A stretch of DNA of 47,275 nt, taken from assembly GCA_963773155.1 (NCBI GenBank), contig CAVZAB010000020.1, positions 1-47,275 on the forward strand, written 5' to 3'. This document shows, in pieces, positions 34,877-44,411 of this stretch (positions are counted from its first letter, which is position 1; each line of letters begins with the position of its first letter). The notes under the pieces are model-generated. The model worked only from the letters and a program-made list of their open reading frames with translations, did not search any database and was not told the origin of the DNA. The stretch is from CAVZAB01 sp963773155. GTDB taxonomy: Bacteria; Pseudomonadota; Alphaproteobacteria; Rhizobiales; Beijerinckiaceae. The translations under genes and the position numbers were made by a program.

Positions 34877-34952
34877 TTCTAAGGGGAGACCTGTGCCTAG
34901 GGCGATGCTTTATGGCGACACGCTGCCCCAGAGGATCACATGAGGTTGGAAC

Positions 34953-35378
34953 ATGACCACACTTTACCCCGATCCAGTCGAAACGCTGCTCAGTCTGCAA
35001 AGATCCCTTGAGGCGCAAATTGCTAGTGATTGGCTGCAAAACCAGACCACAAGCCGGGGTGCCTTTCCGCCAATCAATGTCTTTCAACAAGGCGACGACA
35101 TTTTGGCAGTCATTGAACTGCCGGGTGTCGATAAGAAGGATCTTATAATTCAGGCCAAAAACAATATCATTAGAATTTCGGGTAGAAAAAGCGTCGAATT
35201 TCCGCAAGGTGTAAGCATCCACCGCAGGGAACGCGCCGTGGGGGACTTCGATCGCACACTGACTCTTCCCGTTCAGGTTGATGCTGATCAGATCAAGGCT
35301 GAATATCGCGACGGCGTGCTCGCTTTGTTCCTGCCAAGGTCCGAACGCGACAAGCCGCGCACAATCACCATTTCTTGA
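34953..35378 (+). CDS. Small heat-shock protein, Hsp20 family (first of pair)
   Basis: 141-residue holdase. The alpha-crystallin domain runs from about residue 35 (AFPPINVFQQGDDILAVIELPG, then VDKKDLIIQAKNNIIRISGR) to about 135, with the conserved A-x-Y-x-D-G-V-L (KAEYRDGVLALFLPRSE). The C-terminal tail KPRTITIS holds an I-x-I oligomerisation motif. It is followed after 18 bp by a second Hsp20 gene that shares the architecture but has a low sequence identity. Such tandem pairs often form mixed chaperones. Confidence 0.9.
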   Translation: MTTLYPDPVETLLSLQRSLEAQIASDWLQNQTTSRGAFPPINVFQQGDDILAVIELPGVDKKDLIIQAKNNIIRISGRKSVEFPQGVSIHRRERAVGDFDRTLTLPVQVDADQIKAEYRDGVLALFLPRSERDKPRTITIS

Positions 35379-35396
35379 TAATCAAGGAGCGGGACT

Positions 35397-35795
35397 ATGG
35401 CTTCCAATCAAGAGCTTAAAATCCAACAAAAGCGGGAACTCGAAAAGAAGGAGGAGGCAACAATTCCAACTCGGGTGTTTGTGCCGACCGCAGATATCTT
35501 CGAAAATAATGACGCGTTGACAGTTGTTCTAGAAATGCCAGGTGTCGAAAGGAACAATATTGATGTGAGGGTCGAAGGAGATATTTTGAGGGTGCACGCC
35601 CACATCGACCTGTCAAAATACAAAGGACTTTTGCCCATCTATACCGAGTACAACATCGGAGATTACGCAAGAGACTTCAGGATCTCGAGTAAAATCGAAC
35701 AAAACAAAATTTCAGCAGAGTTGAGGGACGGAGTGCTCTGGCTGACACTCCCCAAAGGCGAAGAGGCGAAGCCTCGCACAATTCAGATTAAATAG
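35397..35795 (+). CDS. Small heat-shock protein, Hsp20 family (second of pair)
   Basis: 132 residues. The N-terminal arm is short and very basic/acidic (QKRELEKKEEATIPTRVFVP). The alpha-crystallin domain has DIFENNDALTVVLEMPGVER and VRVEGDILRVHAHIDL, an extended loop with SKYKGLLPIYTEYNIGDYAR, and AELRDGVLWLTLPKGEEAK. It ends KPRTIQIK with an I-x-I motif. Base composition is AT-richer than its neighbours, suggesting horizontal arrival of the pair. Confidence 0.9.
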   Translation: MASNQELKIQQKRELEKKEEATIPTRVFVPTADIFENNDALTVVLEMPGVERNNIDVRVEGDILRVHAHIDLSKYKGLLPIYTEYNIGDYARDFRISSKIEQNKISAELRDGVLWLTLPKGEEAKPRTIQIK

Positions 35796-36289
35796 TGTGT
35801 CGATCGCTTTTTTTTGAACAGGTAACTATGGCGCTTTTCTATTCCCTGGCATCTGCGGAAAATGTTCCCCGCCTAGTGTGAAAGGAACTTCGATCTCTCG
35901 TATGAGCGGTGGTTCAGCGGGTGCCGCGGTTTTTTGCGCCGATGCGGCGCCACCGGACAGGCTAATTGCGACAACAATTCGGGCGGCGATCCAGCGGCGC
36001 AAAACTCGCGGCCATGTGGATCCGTCATCAGCATCGTCGGCAGCATTTGTTGACCCGCAACAGCGGGTGTCATTGATCCCAGTCAACCGACACTCCCGAC
36101 TTGGGCAGGACACGGTCGCGCAGCGTGCAGGTTCCACAACCGCCGGCAACATTCCGGGCTGGCAATGCCGATGACCGGTTTGGGTGTGCGCCGTGACAAG
36201 GCGGCACTTTCCAGTGGGTGCGAGACCCACCCGGCGACCGCTCCAGCCGGAAACCTTCAAGAGCAGACATGTCCTTGGAACCGCTGTGG
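35796..36289. other. Gap without a supported gene
   Basis: A minus-strand frame near 35826-36000 encodes a signal-peptide-like run (RRWIAARIVVAISLSGGAAS, then AQ) followed by about 40 residues, then a stop. It could be the N-terminus of a broken exported protein. Nothing else is supported. Confidence 0.3.
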
Positions 36290-37327
36290 CGCTGGCCACG
36301 CGGCGGACCCCTGGAGAATAGTCCAACGCGCTGAGGAACTCGGCTTTACCCACGCCTGGTTTTACGACACCCAGATGCTCTGCGCCGATTGCTTCGTCGT
36401 CATGGGCGCCGCCGCGTTCAACACGCGTCACATCCGTCTAGGCACCGGCGTTCTCGTGCCATCGTACCGCAGAGCGCCGGTTACTGCGAATGCGCTGGCG
36501 TCATTGGACAGCCTTGCACCGGGCAGCATTATTTTCAGGGTCGGCACAGGCTTTACAGCCCGGCGCGCGATGGGGTTCGCGCGATGAAAATCAAGGCAAT
36601 GGAAACCAATATTGAGCAGGTGTATGGGCTGCTGAGGGGCGAGATCGTCAAATTCGAGATGGAAGGCCAGCTGCGAAAGATCCGCTTTCTCAATCCCGAA
36701 CTGGACCCGGTCAACACCCGCGATCCCGTCCCGCTGCATGTTTCGGCCTTTGGCCCGCGGACCCGAGAGCTGACGGCCCGGCTCGGGGCGGGCTGGCTCG
36801 ACTTCGTTGGCAATGTCGAGGTCGGCATCCGTGAAGTCGACGCGATGCGCCAGGAATGCCGGACAGCCGGCCGCTCGCTTAGTGATCTGTCGGCCACCGC
36901 TTTCGCGCTCGGCTGCGTGCTGCAGGATGGCGAACCTGCCGAACTCCGAGCGGGCCATGGCTCGGGCCGGCCCGCGGGCTGCGGTGATGCTGCATCGTGC
37001 GGCGGACGAGGCGCTGTCCGGTTTGGCGCCAGGAACCAGAATGCCGGCGAAAGCTAGGCCCGAGCTGGAGGGCTATGTCGCCTTGGCGCCTAGCTTCCAG
37101 CCCGCAGACGCCCCATACCTCCAGAACCACCGCGGCCTCCTGATGTTTGTAAAGTCGGAGGAAAGGCCTTTCTTGACCGCAGATCTCATCCGCAAAACCT
37201 CGTTCACGGCAACCGGGCGGAAATCATGCGCCGTATCGACACGCTGCGCTCCGCGGGGTACGCGCAGTTCACCATCCAACTCGTGCCTGGCCATGAAGAT
37301 GCGATCGCCGACTGGGCGCGCTTCTGA
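36290..37327 (+). pseudogene. LLM-class flavin oxidoreductase relic, several frameshifts
   Basis: Luciferase-like monooxygenase fold (F420/FMN type), about 340 residues if joined. Pieces in order: RAEELGFTHAWFYDTQMLCA, FNTRHIRLGTGVLVPSYRRA, GTGFTARRAMGFA; then in another frame MKIKAMETNIEQVYGLLRGE, IRFLNPELDPVNTRDPVPLH; then LAPGTRMPAKARPELEGYVA, SEERPFLTADLIRKTSF; and in a further frame GNRAEIMRRIDTLRSAGYAQ, IQLVPGHEDAIADWARF, ending at TGA 37325-37327. At least three frame changes are needed. The N-terminus (about 30 residues) is missing. Confidence 0.72.
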
Positions 37328-37545
37328 CAAGCCTTCGCCTAAATTAATAGCGGGGTCGGAGCAAAAGCCATGTGCTGGCCACCGGCAAATAGCCCCGCCT
37401 TCGCAGGCCATCGGGACGGCTCCGCCTTGTCGAAAGCGCTAAATTGGGGAATCCTTGCCTCCAAACCGCAACCCATCCGACGAATCCAGGATCAATCGCT
37501 TCGGGAATGATGTGATGAAGGTGTTCAAAGTCTAGGAGCGATAGG

Positions 37546-38231
37546 ATGGGCGGCCTGACGCCAGCGGACATCGGCCGCATTCTGGGCTTTCTCGGCTACG
37601 GGAACCCGGCGGCACCTCTGTGGTTCATCGGGCTGGAAAAGGGCATCGGCGGGATGGGCGACAGCGATGTCCGCCACAATCTCAAGGCCCGGGGGCAGTG
37701 GTCGCTGGTGATGGATCTGTTCCAATCCCATCAGACCCTCGTGCAAGGGGTGCGCCTTACGACATCACGCGACAATGCGGCTTTACCCCAGTCTGGACCT
37801 GGATTGCCAAGTTCGCCCGCGCCTATGGCGGTGCCGGCAATTGAGACGACCTGTCGGCGGTCAAGACCTACGTGCGCAAAAAATTGGGCCGGTTTGGCGG
37901 TGAAGTGTTCATGACCTACGCGATGCCGATCCCGGAGAGCGGGTTGCCCACGTTGGAATGGACCGATTTCCTGTACAGGATTGGCGGCAACCCTGATCAG
38001 GGACTTGCGCGGCGCCGTTCTGCGCTTGGGGCTTTGATTGAGCAGCACAGGCCGAAAATCATCATCTGCCATAGAACGACACAAACCAGCGCATTGACTG
38101 CAGTGCCGCAGATCTCCCCAGCGACCACGACTTATGTTGGCAGGTTCTTCATCACTCCGCTTTTCGGCAATGGTAGGATGAGCAAGAATATCGCGAAAGC
38201 CTTCGTCGGCACGTTGCGGCAATCGGGGCGT
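37546..38231 (+). pseudogene. Uracil-DNA-glycosylase-like hypothetical protein, frameshifted
   Basis: Begins MGGLTPADIGRILGFLGYGN and AAPLWFIGLEKGIGGMGDSD, the pattern (PxWFxGxEEG) of uncharacterised proteins in the uracil-DNA-glycosylase superfamily. After a frame change near 37760 comes DITRQCGFTPVWTWIAKFAR, then from about 37865 a further frame with YVRKKLGRFGGEVFMTYAMP, RPKIIICHR and FITPLFGNGRMSKNIAKAFV. The order is that of an intact protein of about 225 residues. Catalytic assignment is not possible. Confidence 0.55.
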
Positions 38232-38404
38232 TCACACGAAATGTCAGAGGGCTCGATCCAGTTACGCCGAAAAGGCAAGAACGTCGAGGCCATCCACCCG
38301 AAGCGTGCCCGCAAAAGCGGGTTACCACGATCTAGGGAGTGGATCAGTTTCAACCGATGCGCAGATTGTACGCTTTGTCCCTATGTCTTATGCAGCTAGG
38401 AACG

Positions 38405-39463
38405 ATGAATGAGATGAACGCCGATCCTGACCTTAACAAAAATGCGGATTCGTCCGTGGGGGAGAGCCCGGGCCGTGCGGTCCCGAAAGCGCCGGCGGTA
38501 ATCGTCACCCTTATCGTTGCTGCTATCTTCGGCCTGTCGCTCTGGTATCTGGTCCAACCGCAGCCGGTTATTATTCAAGGGGAGGCAGGTGCGACCCGGA
38601 TCGATATCGCGGCGCGCGTCGATGGCCGTGTTGCCCAGCGCCCGGTCTCGCGTGGCGAGAACGTGGCAGCCGGGCAGCTGCTTTTCGAGATTGATAATCC
38701 CGAGGTGTTGACCAAGTTGCAGGAGGCCGAGGCCGCGCTCGCTGTAGCGCAGGCGGAGCTCGCGCAAATCGAAGCCGGAACCCGCGCAGAAGTGGTCGCA
38801 CAAAAAAAGGCTGCCCTCGAGAGCGCGTCAGCCGACCTTGCTTTAGCACAAAATACCTATGATCGGGTCAGTACGCTAGCCGGCAATGGTAATGCGACGT
38901 TGCAGCGGCTCGACGAAGTCACGAACTCCCTTCAGATCGCACAACGTGGCTCAGAGCAGGCGAAGCTTGCCTATGAGGAGGCCACCGCTGGTTATACGAA
39001 AGAGGAGCGGGGCGTAGCAGAGGCCAATGTCGTCAAAGCGCAGGCTTCGGTAGACACCATCCGGACACAGGTTGATGAACTGGCTGTCAAGGCGCCGATC
39101 GCCGCCCAAGTCTACCAGATTGGATCCGAGCTTGGCGAATACGTCTCGCCCGGAGTCCCGCTGCTGTCGCTCGTCGATCTTTCTGATCTGTGGTTGCGCT
39201 TCGACTTGCGCGAAGACCTCGTAAGAGGGCTCAAGGTCGGCGACCGGTTTCGGATGCGCGTCCCCGCGCTTCAGGATCGGGAGATCTCGGCAGAGATCCG
39301 GTCCATTGCCTCCAAAGGCGAATATGCCGGCTGGCGCGCAACCCGGGCCACCGGGGATTTCGATCTCCGGACATTCGAGGTGCGCGCCTATCCGATCGAG
39401 CCTATCCCGGAATTGCGCCCAGGCATGAGCGTGTATGCCGAAGCGCCGGCCGGGCGCCAATGA
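38405..39463 (+). CDS. HlyD-family membrane fusion protein
   Basis: 352 residues from ATG 38405 (MNEMNADPDLNKNADSSVGE) after AGGAA. One N-terminal membrane helix (APAVIVTLIVAAIFGLSLWY). Lipoyl half RIDIAARVDGRVAQRPVSRG, then a long helical hairpin (QEAEAALAVAQAELAQIEAG ... VVKAQASVDTIRTQ) and LAVKAPIAAQVYQIGSELGE. It is translationally coupled to the ABC-2 permease gene (the permease ATG at 39461 overlaps its stop). It links the inner-membrane pump to an outer-membrane channel that is not encoded here. Confidence 0.9.
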   Translation: MNEMNADPDLNKNADSSVGESPGRAVPKAPAVIVTLIVAAIFGLSLWYLVQPQPVIIQGEAGATRIDIAARVDGRVAQRPVSRGENVAAGQLLFEIDNPEVLTKLQEAEAALAVAQAELAQIEAGTRAEVVAQKKAALESASADLALAQNTYDRVSTLAGNGNATLQRLDEVTNSLQIAQRGSEQAKLAYEEATAGYTKEERGVAEANVVKAQASVDTIRTQVDELAVKAPIAAQVYQIGSELGEYVSPGVPLLSLVDLSDLWLRFDLREDLVRGLKVGDRFRMRVPALQDREISAEIRSIASKGEYAGWRATRATGDFDLRTFEVRAYPIEPIPELRPGMSVYAEAPAGRQ

Positions 39464-41803
39464 GGCCGCCGCCGCGTCCGGGCATTCTGCTTGTTGCCAC
39501 ACGCGAGCTGCGGTGGATGCTGCGGGATCGGGTCGCACTGTTTCTTGCCATTGGTATGCCGCTTCTCGCATTCGCCCTGCTCGCGCTGACATTCAGTAAC
39601 GCAGTCATCCGCGACTTGCGAGTAAGCGTCGTCGATGCCGATCGCACGCCGACCTCGATGATCTACGTGCAGGCGGTCTCCTCCACGCCAACCGTCATTG
39701 TGGCCGAACGGGCCGACGATCTCACCGGCGCGATGCATGCGATCCGTTCGGGTGACGCGATCGCCGCCGTCTACATCCCGCCGCACTTCGAGAGTGATCT
39801 CATTGCGAGAAAGCGCCCGCAGATCGTAGTCTTTTACAACAGGCAGTTCTTCACGCCCGGCAACAATGCGGCGAGCGCTATTTCAAGCGCTTTGACAGCG
39901 GCGACGGCGACACTGCCCTCGCCGATGCGAAGTGCTTCGTTCAAACCGGGGTCTCTCGTCGTAGAGCAATACGTCCTGACTAATCCAGCGCTGAATTTCG
40001 CCCAGTTCCTGCTCCGCGCAGTGATGCCCACCGTCCTGCACATGGTGACAGCCATCGCCGCCGGCTACGCCGTCGGCTCGGAATTCGCGACGCGTAGCGT
40101 GTCGGCCTGGCTCAAGTTGGCGGGCGGCAGCCCGCTCGCGGCGCTGATCGGCAAACTGGCACCGCTATTCGCCATCTTCATCCTGATGATGAGCGTTGTA
40201 GCCGCCATCATTCATTCGGTCTTCCAGGTCCCCTTCCGCGGTGATTCCGTCATAATGGGAGCCGCGGCCTGCTTGCTGCTGATCGCCTATCTTGCGGTCG
40301 GCGCCCTGTTTCAGCTGCTTGCCCGCAATCTTGCCTTAGGGTTGAGCCTGACGGCCATCTTCTGCTCGCCGGCCTTCGGCTTCGCCGGTGTCGGCTTCCC
40401 TTTGTTCGCCATGAATGGGTTCGCTCATGTCTGGGGATCGTTACTGCCGCTGCGCTGGTATATCCAGATTCTGTTCGATCAGGCGGTCCGTGGCTTGCCG
40501 CCCTCTGTCTCGGCTTGGCCCTTCATCACATTGGGCTCCATAGCAATCATCCTGTTCGCGCTAGCTTGGCTGCGGCTCGGTGCTATCGCCAAGAAGGCGC
40601 GATCACCCTTTGGCAAGCCTGTAGAAGTAAAATCGCCCCCATCCGGTCCCGGCATTGGCGCGACGATGTTTGACGAGTACCGTCGCGTTCTGAATGATCG
40701 CGGCGTCTTCGGCCTGATGGTGCTGGCGCCTCTGATTTACGGCGCTCTTTATCCGCAGCCCTATCTCGGCCAGGTTCTGCGCGACATACCGGTTGCCGTC
40801 GTCGATCAGGACGGCAGCGAACTCAGCCGCGAACTGGTGCAGACGCTGAACGCGGACGAGGCCGTTAGCGTCAATGTCCGGGCGGATACGCTGGCGCAGG
40901 CCCAGGCGGCACTAGCGCGGCGCGAGGTATTCGCCATCCTTGAGATTCCGGAGGGAACGGAACGCGAAGTGCTGAAAGGTAACAAGGCAAGGATCGCGGC
41001 TTATGTCGATTTCGGCCTATTTTCTTCTCTACAACCGCACGCTGCAGGGGATGAAGGAAGCCGGCGGCGTAGTCACGGCGCAAATCGCCGCCCATGGTGC
41101 CCGCGCCGACGGGAGCCTCGCCCGTGCGGCGCTGATTCGAAGTTCGCCGGTCGAGGTCGTAACCGAGCCGCTATTCAACCCGACCGGCGGCTACGCGAGC
41201 TACGTCGTTCCCGCCGCCTTCGTGCTGATTCTGCAGCAGACGCTGCTCATGGGTTCCGCCACCCTTGGCGGGGTCGTATACGAGGAGGGCGGCGTTGCGG
41301 CCAGAAGGCGACGTGGCGGCGTGCGTGCGATCTTCGGTCAATCATTAGCCCATCTTTGCCTCACGATGCCAGGAGTAGCCCTCTATATGATTGTTCTGCC
41401 GCGCTTTTATGGCTTTTCGACTCTCGGGCGCCCGTTAGACATTTTCCAGATGGCCATACCCTTCCTTCTCGGGAGTAGTTTACTTGGGCAATTCGTCGGC
41501 GGATGGTTCGAGCGCCGCGAGACGGGCGTGCTCGTCTTTGTTGCAACAAGCCTGCCGCTGTTTTTCATGGTCGGCGTCTCCTGGCCCGTCGAAGCCATTC
41601 CGGACGGGCTTCGTGCGGCAAGCCGAGCGTTCCCTAGCACTTCGGCGATTGACGGCCTGGTGCGGATAAATCAGATGGGCGCGACCCTGCATGACGTCTG
41701 GCGCGACTGGGCCACGCTCTGGGCGCTCGCCGCAATTTACGCCCTGCTGGCGTTGATGGCGGCCTCTTTCATGCGGACGAAGAGGAATCCCGATGCCGCT
41801 TAG
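39461..41803 (+). pseudogene. Double ABC-2 permease (two fused membrane halves), frameshifted
   Basis: Membrane exporter of about 780 residues, made of two ABC-2 halves. The first (RPGILLVATRELRWMLRDRV, then SVVDADRTPTSMIYVQAVSS and five C-terminal membrane segments) ends near residue 370. The second begins DEYRRVLNDRGVFGLMVLAP and has VVDQDGSELSRELVQTLNAD. Near 41009-41012 an extra T moves the frame: before it RIAAYVD, after it in the +1 frame SAYFLLYNRTLQGMKEAGG on to FVLILQQTLLMGSATLGGVV, GVSWPVEAIPDGLRAASRAF and the end at 41803. No ATP-binding gene is visible beside it. Confidence 0.85.
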
Positions 41804-42776
41804 ATCCCTGCGGCGGCCGGCGCTTGCGCTGGCCCTAGTCGCTGTCGCCGGCTCGGCCGGCTATTGGGCCTATCGCCTTCAGACAGCCAACGGGCGCCCG
41901 GCAGAGTCTTTTCCGGGTGTTGTGCGCGAGACGGAAATCCAAATCGCCCCCGAAATAGGCGGCCGCCTCGAATCCGTGCTCGTCACAGCCGGACAGCGTG
42001 TCATAAAGGGCGATGTGCTGGCGGTGTTGAGTAATCCCGCCCTTAGTGCGTCTCTAGCCGAGTCCAAAGCAGCAGCGGCCAATGCGCTGGCCGAGCGGAC
42101 GCGTGTCTATGCTGGCGTGCGCAAGGAAGAGGTCGACATAGCGGCGCAAAACGTGCAGATCGCCGAGTCTAATCTGGGGCTCGCCCAGCAGCAATTTTCG
42201 CGGGCTGATACGCTCGCGACGAAGAACTTCCAAACCCAGCAAAAACTCGACGAAGCCCGCGGCGCGCTCCGCAAAGCAGAGGCGAGCCTCACCCTCCAGC
42301 GCGCTATCTACGACCGCAGCAAGGCCGGGCCGACAACGGAAGAACGTGCCAGCGCCGACGCGAAGATGGCGTTGGCGAATGCCTCAGCAGCCACTATCGC
42401 GGCGAAGGCCGCAAAGACAACGCTTGTTGCTCCGGTCGATGGCGGCGTTAGGCTTATCGTTGCTGCGCCGGGCGAGGTGATCTCGCCCGGCCAGGCCATC
42501 ATGACGCTAGAGGCCGGACGGGAGCGCTGGTTCACCTTCACGCTACGCGAAGATCATCTTGGCGCAGCCAAAGTGGGATCGACTATATCGCTGCGGGACG
42601 CTAAAGGCAGTCGCATAAAAGCGCGCGTGACCGAATTGCGGCCGCTTGGCGAATTCGCCACCTGGCGCGCCGCCCGAGCCGTTGGCGACCACGACATCAA
42701 TAGCTTTCTATTGCGGGCCGAACCGGTCGCAGACACAGGAGAGCTGGAACCCGGTATGATAGTCTGGCTAGATTAG
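41793..42776 (+). CDS. HlyD-family membrane fusion protein (second of operon)
   Basis: 327 residues, starting inside the last codons of the permease frame (10-bp overlap). N-terminal membrane helix (PALALALVAVAGSAGYWAYR), lipoyl half IQIAPEIGGRLESVLVTAGQ, RVIKGDVLAVLSNP, coiled hairpin (YAGVRKEEVDIAAQNVQIAE ... ERASADAKMALANASAATIA), and LVAPVDGGVRLIVAAPGEVI. It closes an operon with two adaptors flanking one double permease, a layout I know from alpha- and betaproteobacterial genomes. Confidence 0.9.
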   Translation: MPLRSLRRPALALALVAVAGSAGYWAYRLQTANGRPAESFPGVVRETEIQIAPEIGGRLESVLVTAGQRVIKGDVLAVLSNPALSASLAESKAAAANALAERTRVYAGVRKEEVDIAAQNVQIAESNLGLAQQQFSRADTLATKNFQTQQKLDEARGALRKAEASLTLQRAIYDRSKAGPTTEERASADAKMALANASAATIAAKAAKTTLVAPVDGGVRLIVAAPGEVISPGQAIMTLEAGRERWFTFTLREDHLGAAKVGSTISLRDAKGSRIKARVTELRPLGEFATWRAARAVGDHDINSFLLRAEPVADTGELEPGMIVWLD

Positions 42777-42794
42777 CGTTCTATACGAGAGAAT

Positions 42795-43075
42795 TTATTT
42801 CGGACCGCCATCCAACGCCGTTGAAATCGATTCTCCAATCATCTTGTTCGCCCGGTGACGAGGATCAGCGTCGAGATGAGCATACCGCTGGGTAGTCGAG
42901 GCCTGGGTATGAGCAGCAAGTTTCCAATGATAGGCAACCCAAGTGAAGCTCCTGCACCAACGGACGCGAAGCTGTGGCGTAGGTCTATTCGGCGAGCGGA
43001 CGGCAAGACTTGTTCGACGCCTAGTTTTCTGAGAATTCTCTCAAATTCGAGACCTATAAAAAAACTGGTTAGCAA
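42795..43075 (-). pseudogene. Tyrosine recombinase (phage-type integrase) C-terminal fragment
   Basis: Minus strand: EFERILRKLGVEQVLPSARR leads into IDLRHSFASVGAGASLGLPI, which carries the Arg-x-His of the catalytic box with the leading His replaced by Ile. Then IGNLL; after a frame change HTQASTTQRYAHLDADP (catalytic Tyr in QRYAHL) and the end IGESISTALDGGPK at TAA 42795-42797. Only about the last 90 residues remain, so no activity is expected. Its presence marks past integrative element activity. Confidence 0.75.
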
Positions 43076-43173
43076 GAGTTTCTGAATGGCTACAACATCG
43101 CAGCTCGATGGTCGAGTCGCATGCGGATTTTCGGCATGGCTTCAATCGCTGACGGCGGAGACGCGAGATCAGC

Positions 43174-43408
43174 TCAAAGGATCGCTTGCATGCCTTTGGG
43201 CTTGATGACGCTGAGAAGTGCAAGTGCTGGGCTCGTCGGTCGCTTGGCACCGCGCTCCAGTTGGGAGATATACCCCGTCGTAACATTGAGAACACGGGCG
43301 AAAACTGCCTGGCTCATGTTGGCTTGCTCACGCAACGCGCGGGATGTCCTCGGGCGACAAGTCGGTGAGGGTTGCGGCCGGAAAAGCCTTACTAGCAAGG
43401 ACGCGCAT
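43174..43408 (-). pseudogene. HTH antitoxin (HigA/HipB-like) fragment, frameshifted
   Basis: From the ATG at 43408: MRVLASKAFPAATLTDLSPE, DI, then after a one-base shift near 43337-43342 RALREQANMSQAVFARVLNV and TTGYISQLERGAKRPTSPAL, ALLSVIKPKGMQAIL. The SPEDI-x-ALRE start of an XRE-type helix-turn-helix and the ending KGMQAIL are characteristic of the HigA/RHH-independent HTH_37 group. No toxin partner is visible. Confidence 0.6.
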
Positions 43409-43479
43409 GGATTTTCTTGACGCGAAGCGTCGCGCGCTTTGTGAAGGCGGAAGGCTAAGTAACGAACGATTGACGGATG

Positions 43480-44326
43480 TCATCGATCGCGCCTAGCGCG
43501 GCCTGATTGACCAATCTTCGCGGTGCGGGTGCCAAAAGGTTCTGAAACATGGGGGTCAATTCCGCGCCCATTAAGGTGGACCATCGTAACGGGCAAGTGC
43601 GTTACTGGCGTTCTCTGCGCACGGTAAAGCGCCGGGAAGACCTTGCTGAGGTTGGCGATCTTCGGCAGGTCATTATAGGCGATGTAAGGGTTCTCGGGAT
43701 GCAGCGTCGTGTAATCTTGATGATAGGGCTCGGCCGGATAGAAGGCCACGAGCGGTTCGATCCGGGTCGATATGGGTTTGGAGTAGACGCCTGCCTTGTC
43801 GAGCTGTGCGATATAGGCAGCGGTCGCCTGGTTTTGGACGGGATCGCTGGTGAAGATCGCCGAGCGGTACTGCGTCCTGGAGTTCGGGGCCCTGACGATC
43901 GATTTCGGTCGGGTCAAGGGCCACCGAGAAATAGATCTGCAGGATTGTGCCATGGCTGATCGCGCTCGGATCAAAAGTGATCTCGACTGATTCCGCATGG
44001 CCCGAACGGCCGCCGGAAACCGTCCTATGGGACGCGCTCTCCTTCCCGCCGGCATAGCCGGAGACAACCATGGTTACGCCCTTCACGTGTTGGAACACGC
44101 CCTGCACGCCCCAGAAACAGCCGCCAGCGAGCACCGCCTGCTCGGTTCCCGCCTTTGCGGGCCGAGGCTCCAGCGCTGGGGCCGGGACGACCACCGCGGT
44201 TTCGGCCTGACCTTGGTGCGGTGGCCAGAGCGACAGACCGGCGGCAACGAACACGAAGCCGAATCCAAGCGCCAAGCGCTGTGACCTTCCGAACTGTTTC
44301 GACCGCGAAGGGCTGTACTTGGTCAT
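43480..44326 (-). pseudogene. msrA: Peptide-methionine (S)-S-oxide reductase, periplasmic, frameshifted
   Basis: Repairs oxidised methionine. From 44326: signal anchor MTKYSPSRSKQFGRSQRLAL, GFGFVFVAAGLSLWP. Catalytic motif AVLAGGCFWGVQGVFQHVKG with Cys in GCFW, then VSGYAGGKESASHRTVSGG, GHAESVEITFDPSAISHGTI and DPTEIDRQGP. One extra base near 43883-43890 breaks the frame; beyond it NSRTQYRSAIFT, YSKPISTRIEPLVAFYPAEP and YHQDYTTLHPENPYIAYNDL follow. The last part runs to 43480, about 45 residues beyond the usual end. Followed... on the right by msrB on the same strand (upstream). Confidence 0.82.
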
Positions 44327-44411
44327 CTGCGAAGCCTTTCGGAGTTTGCAATAGACACGGCCAGGATTGGCCGAAAGTGAAGCTCGGGAGGATCATGTGC
44401 TTTCGGGTTGC

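Noticed and set aside
42777..43480. tRNA gene as the integrase attachment site
   Set aside because: No cloverleaf could be formed around the integrase fragment.
43407..43496. Small plus-strand ORF (29 codons)
   Set aside because: No ribosome binding site or promoter, and it overlaps the start of the HTH fragment.
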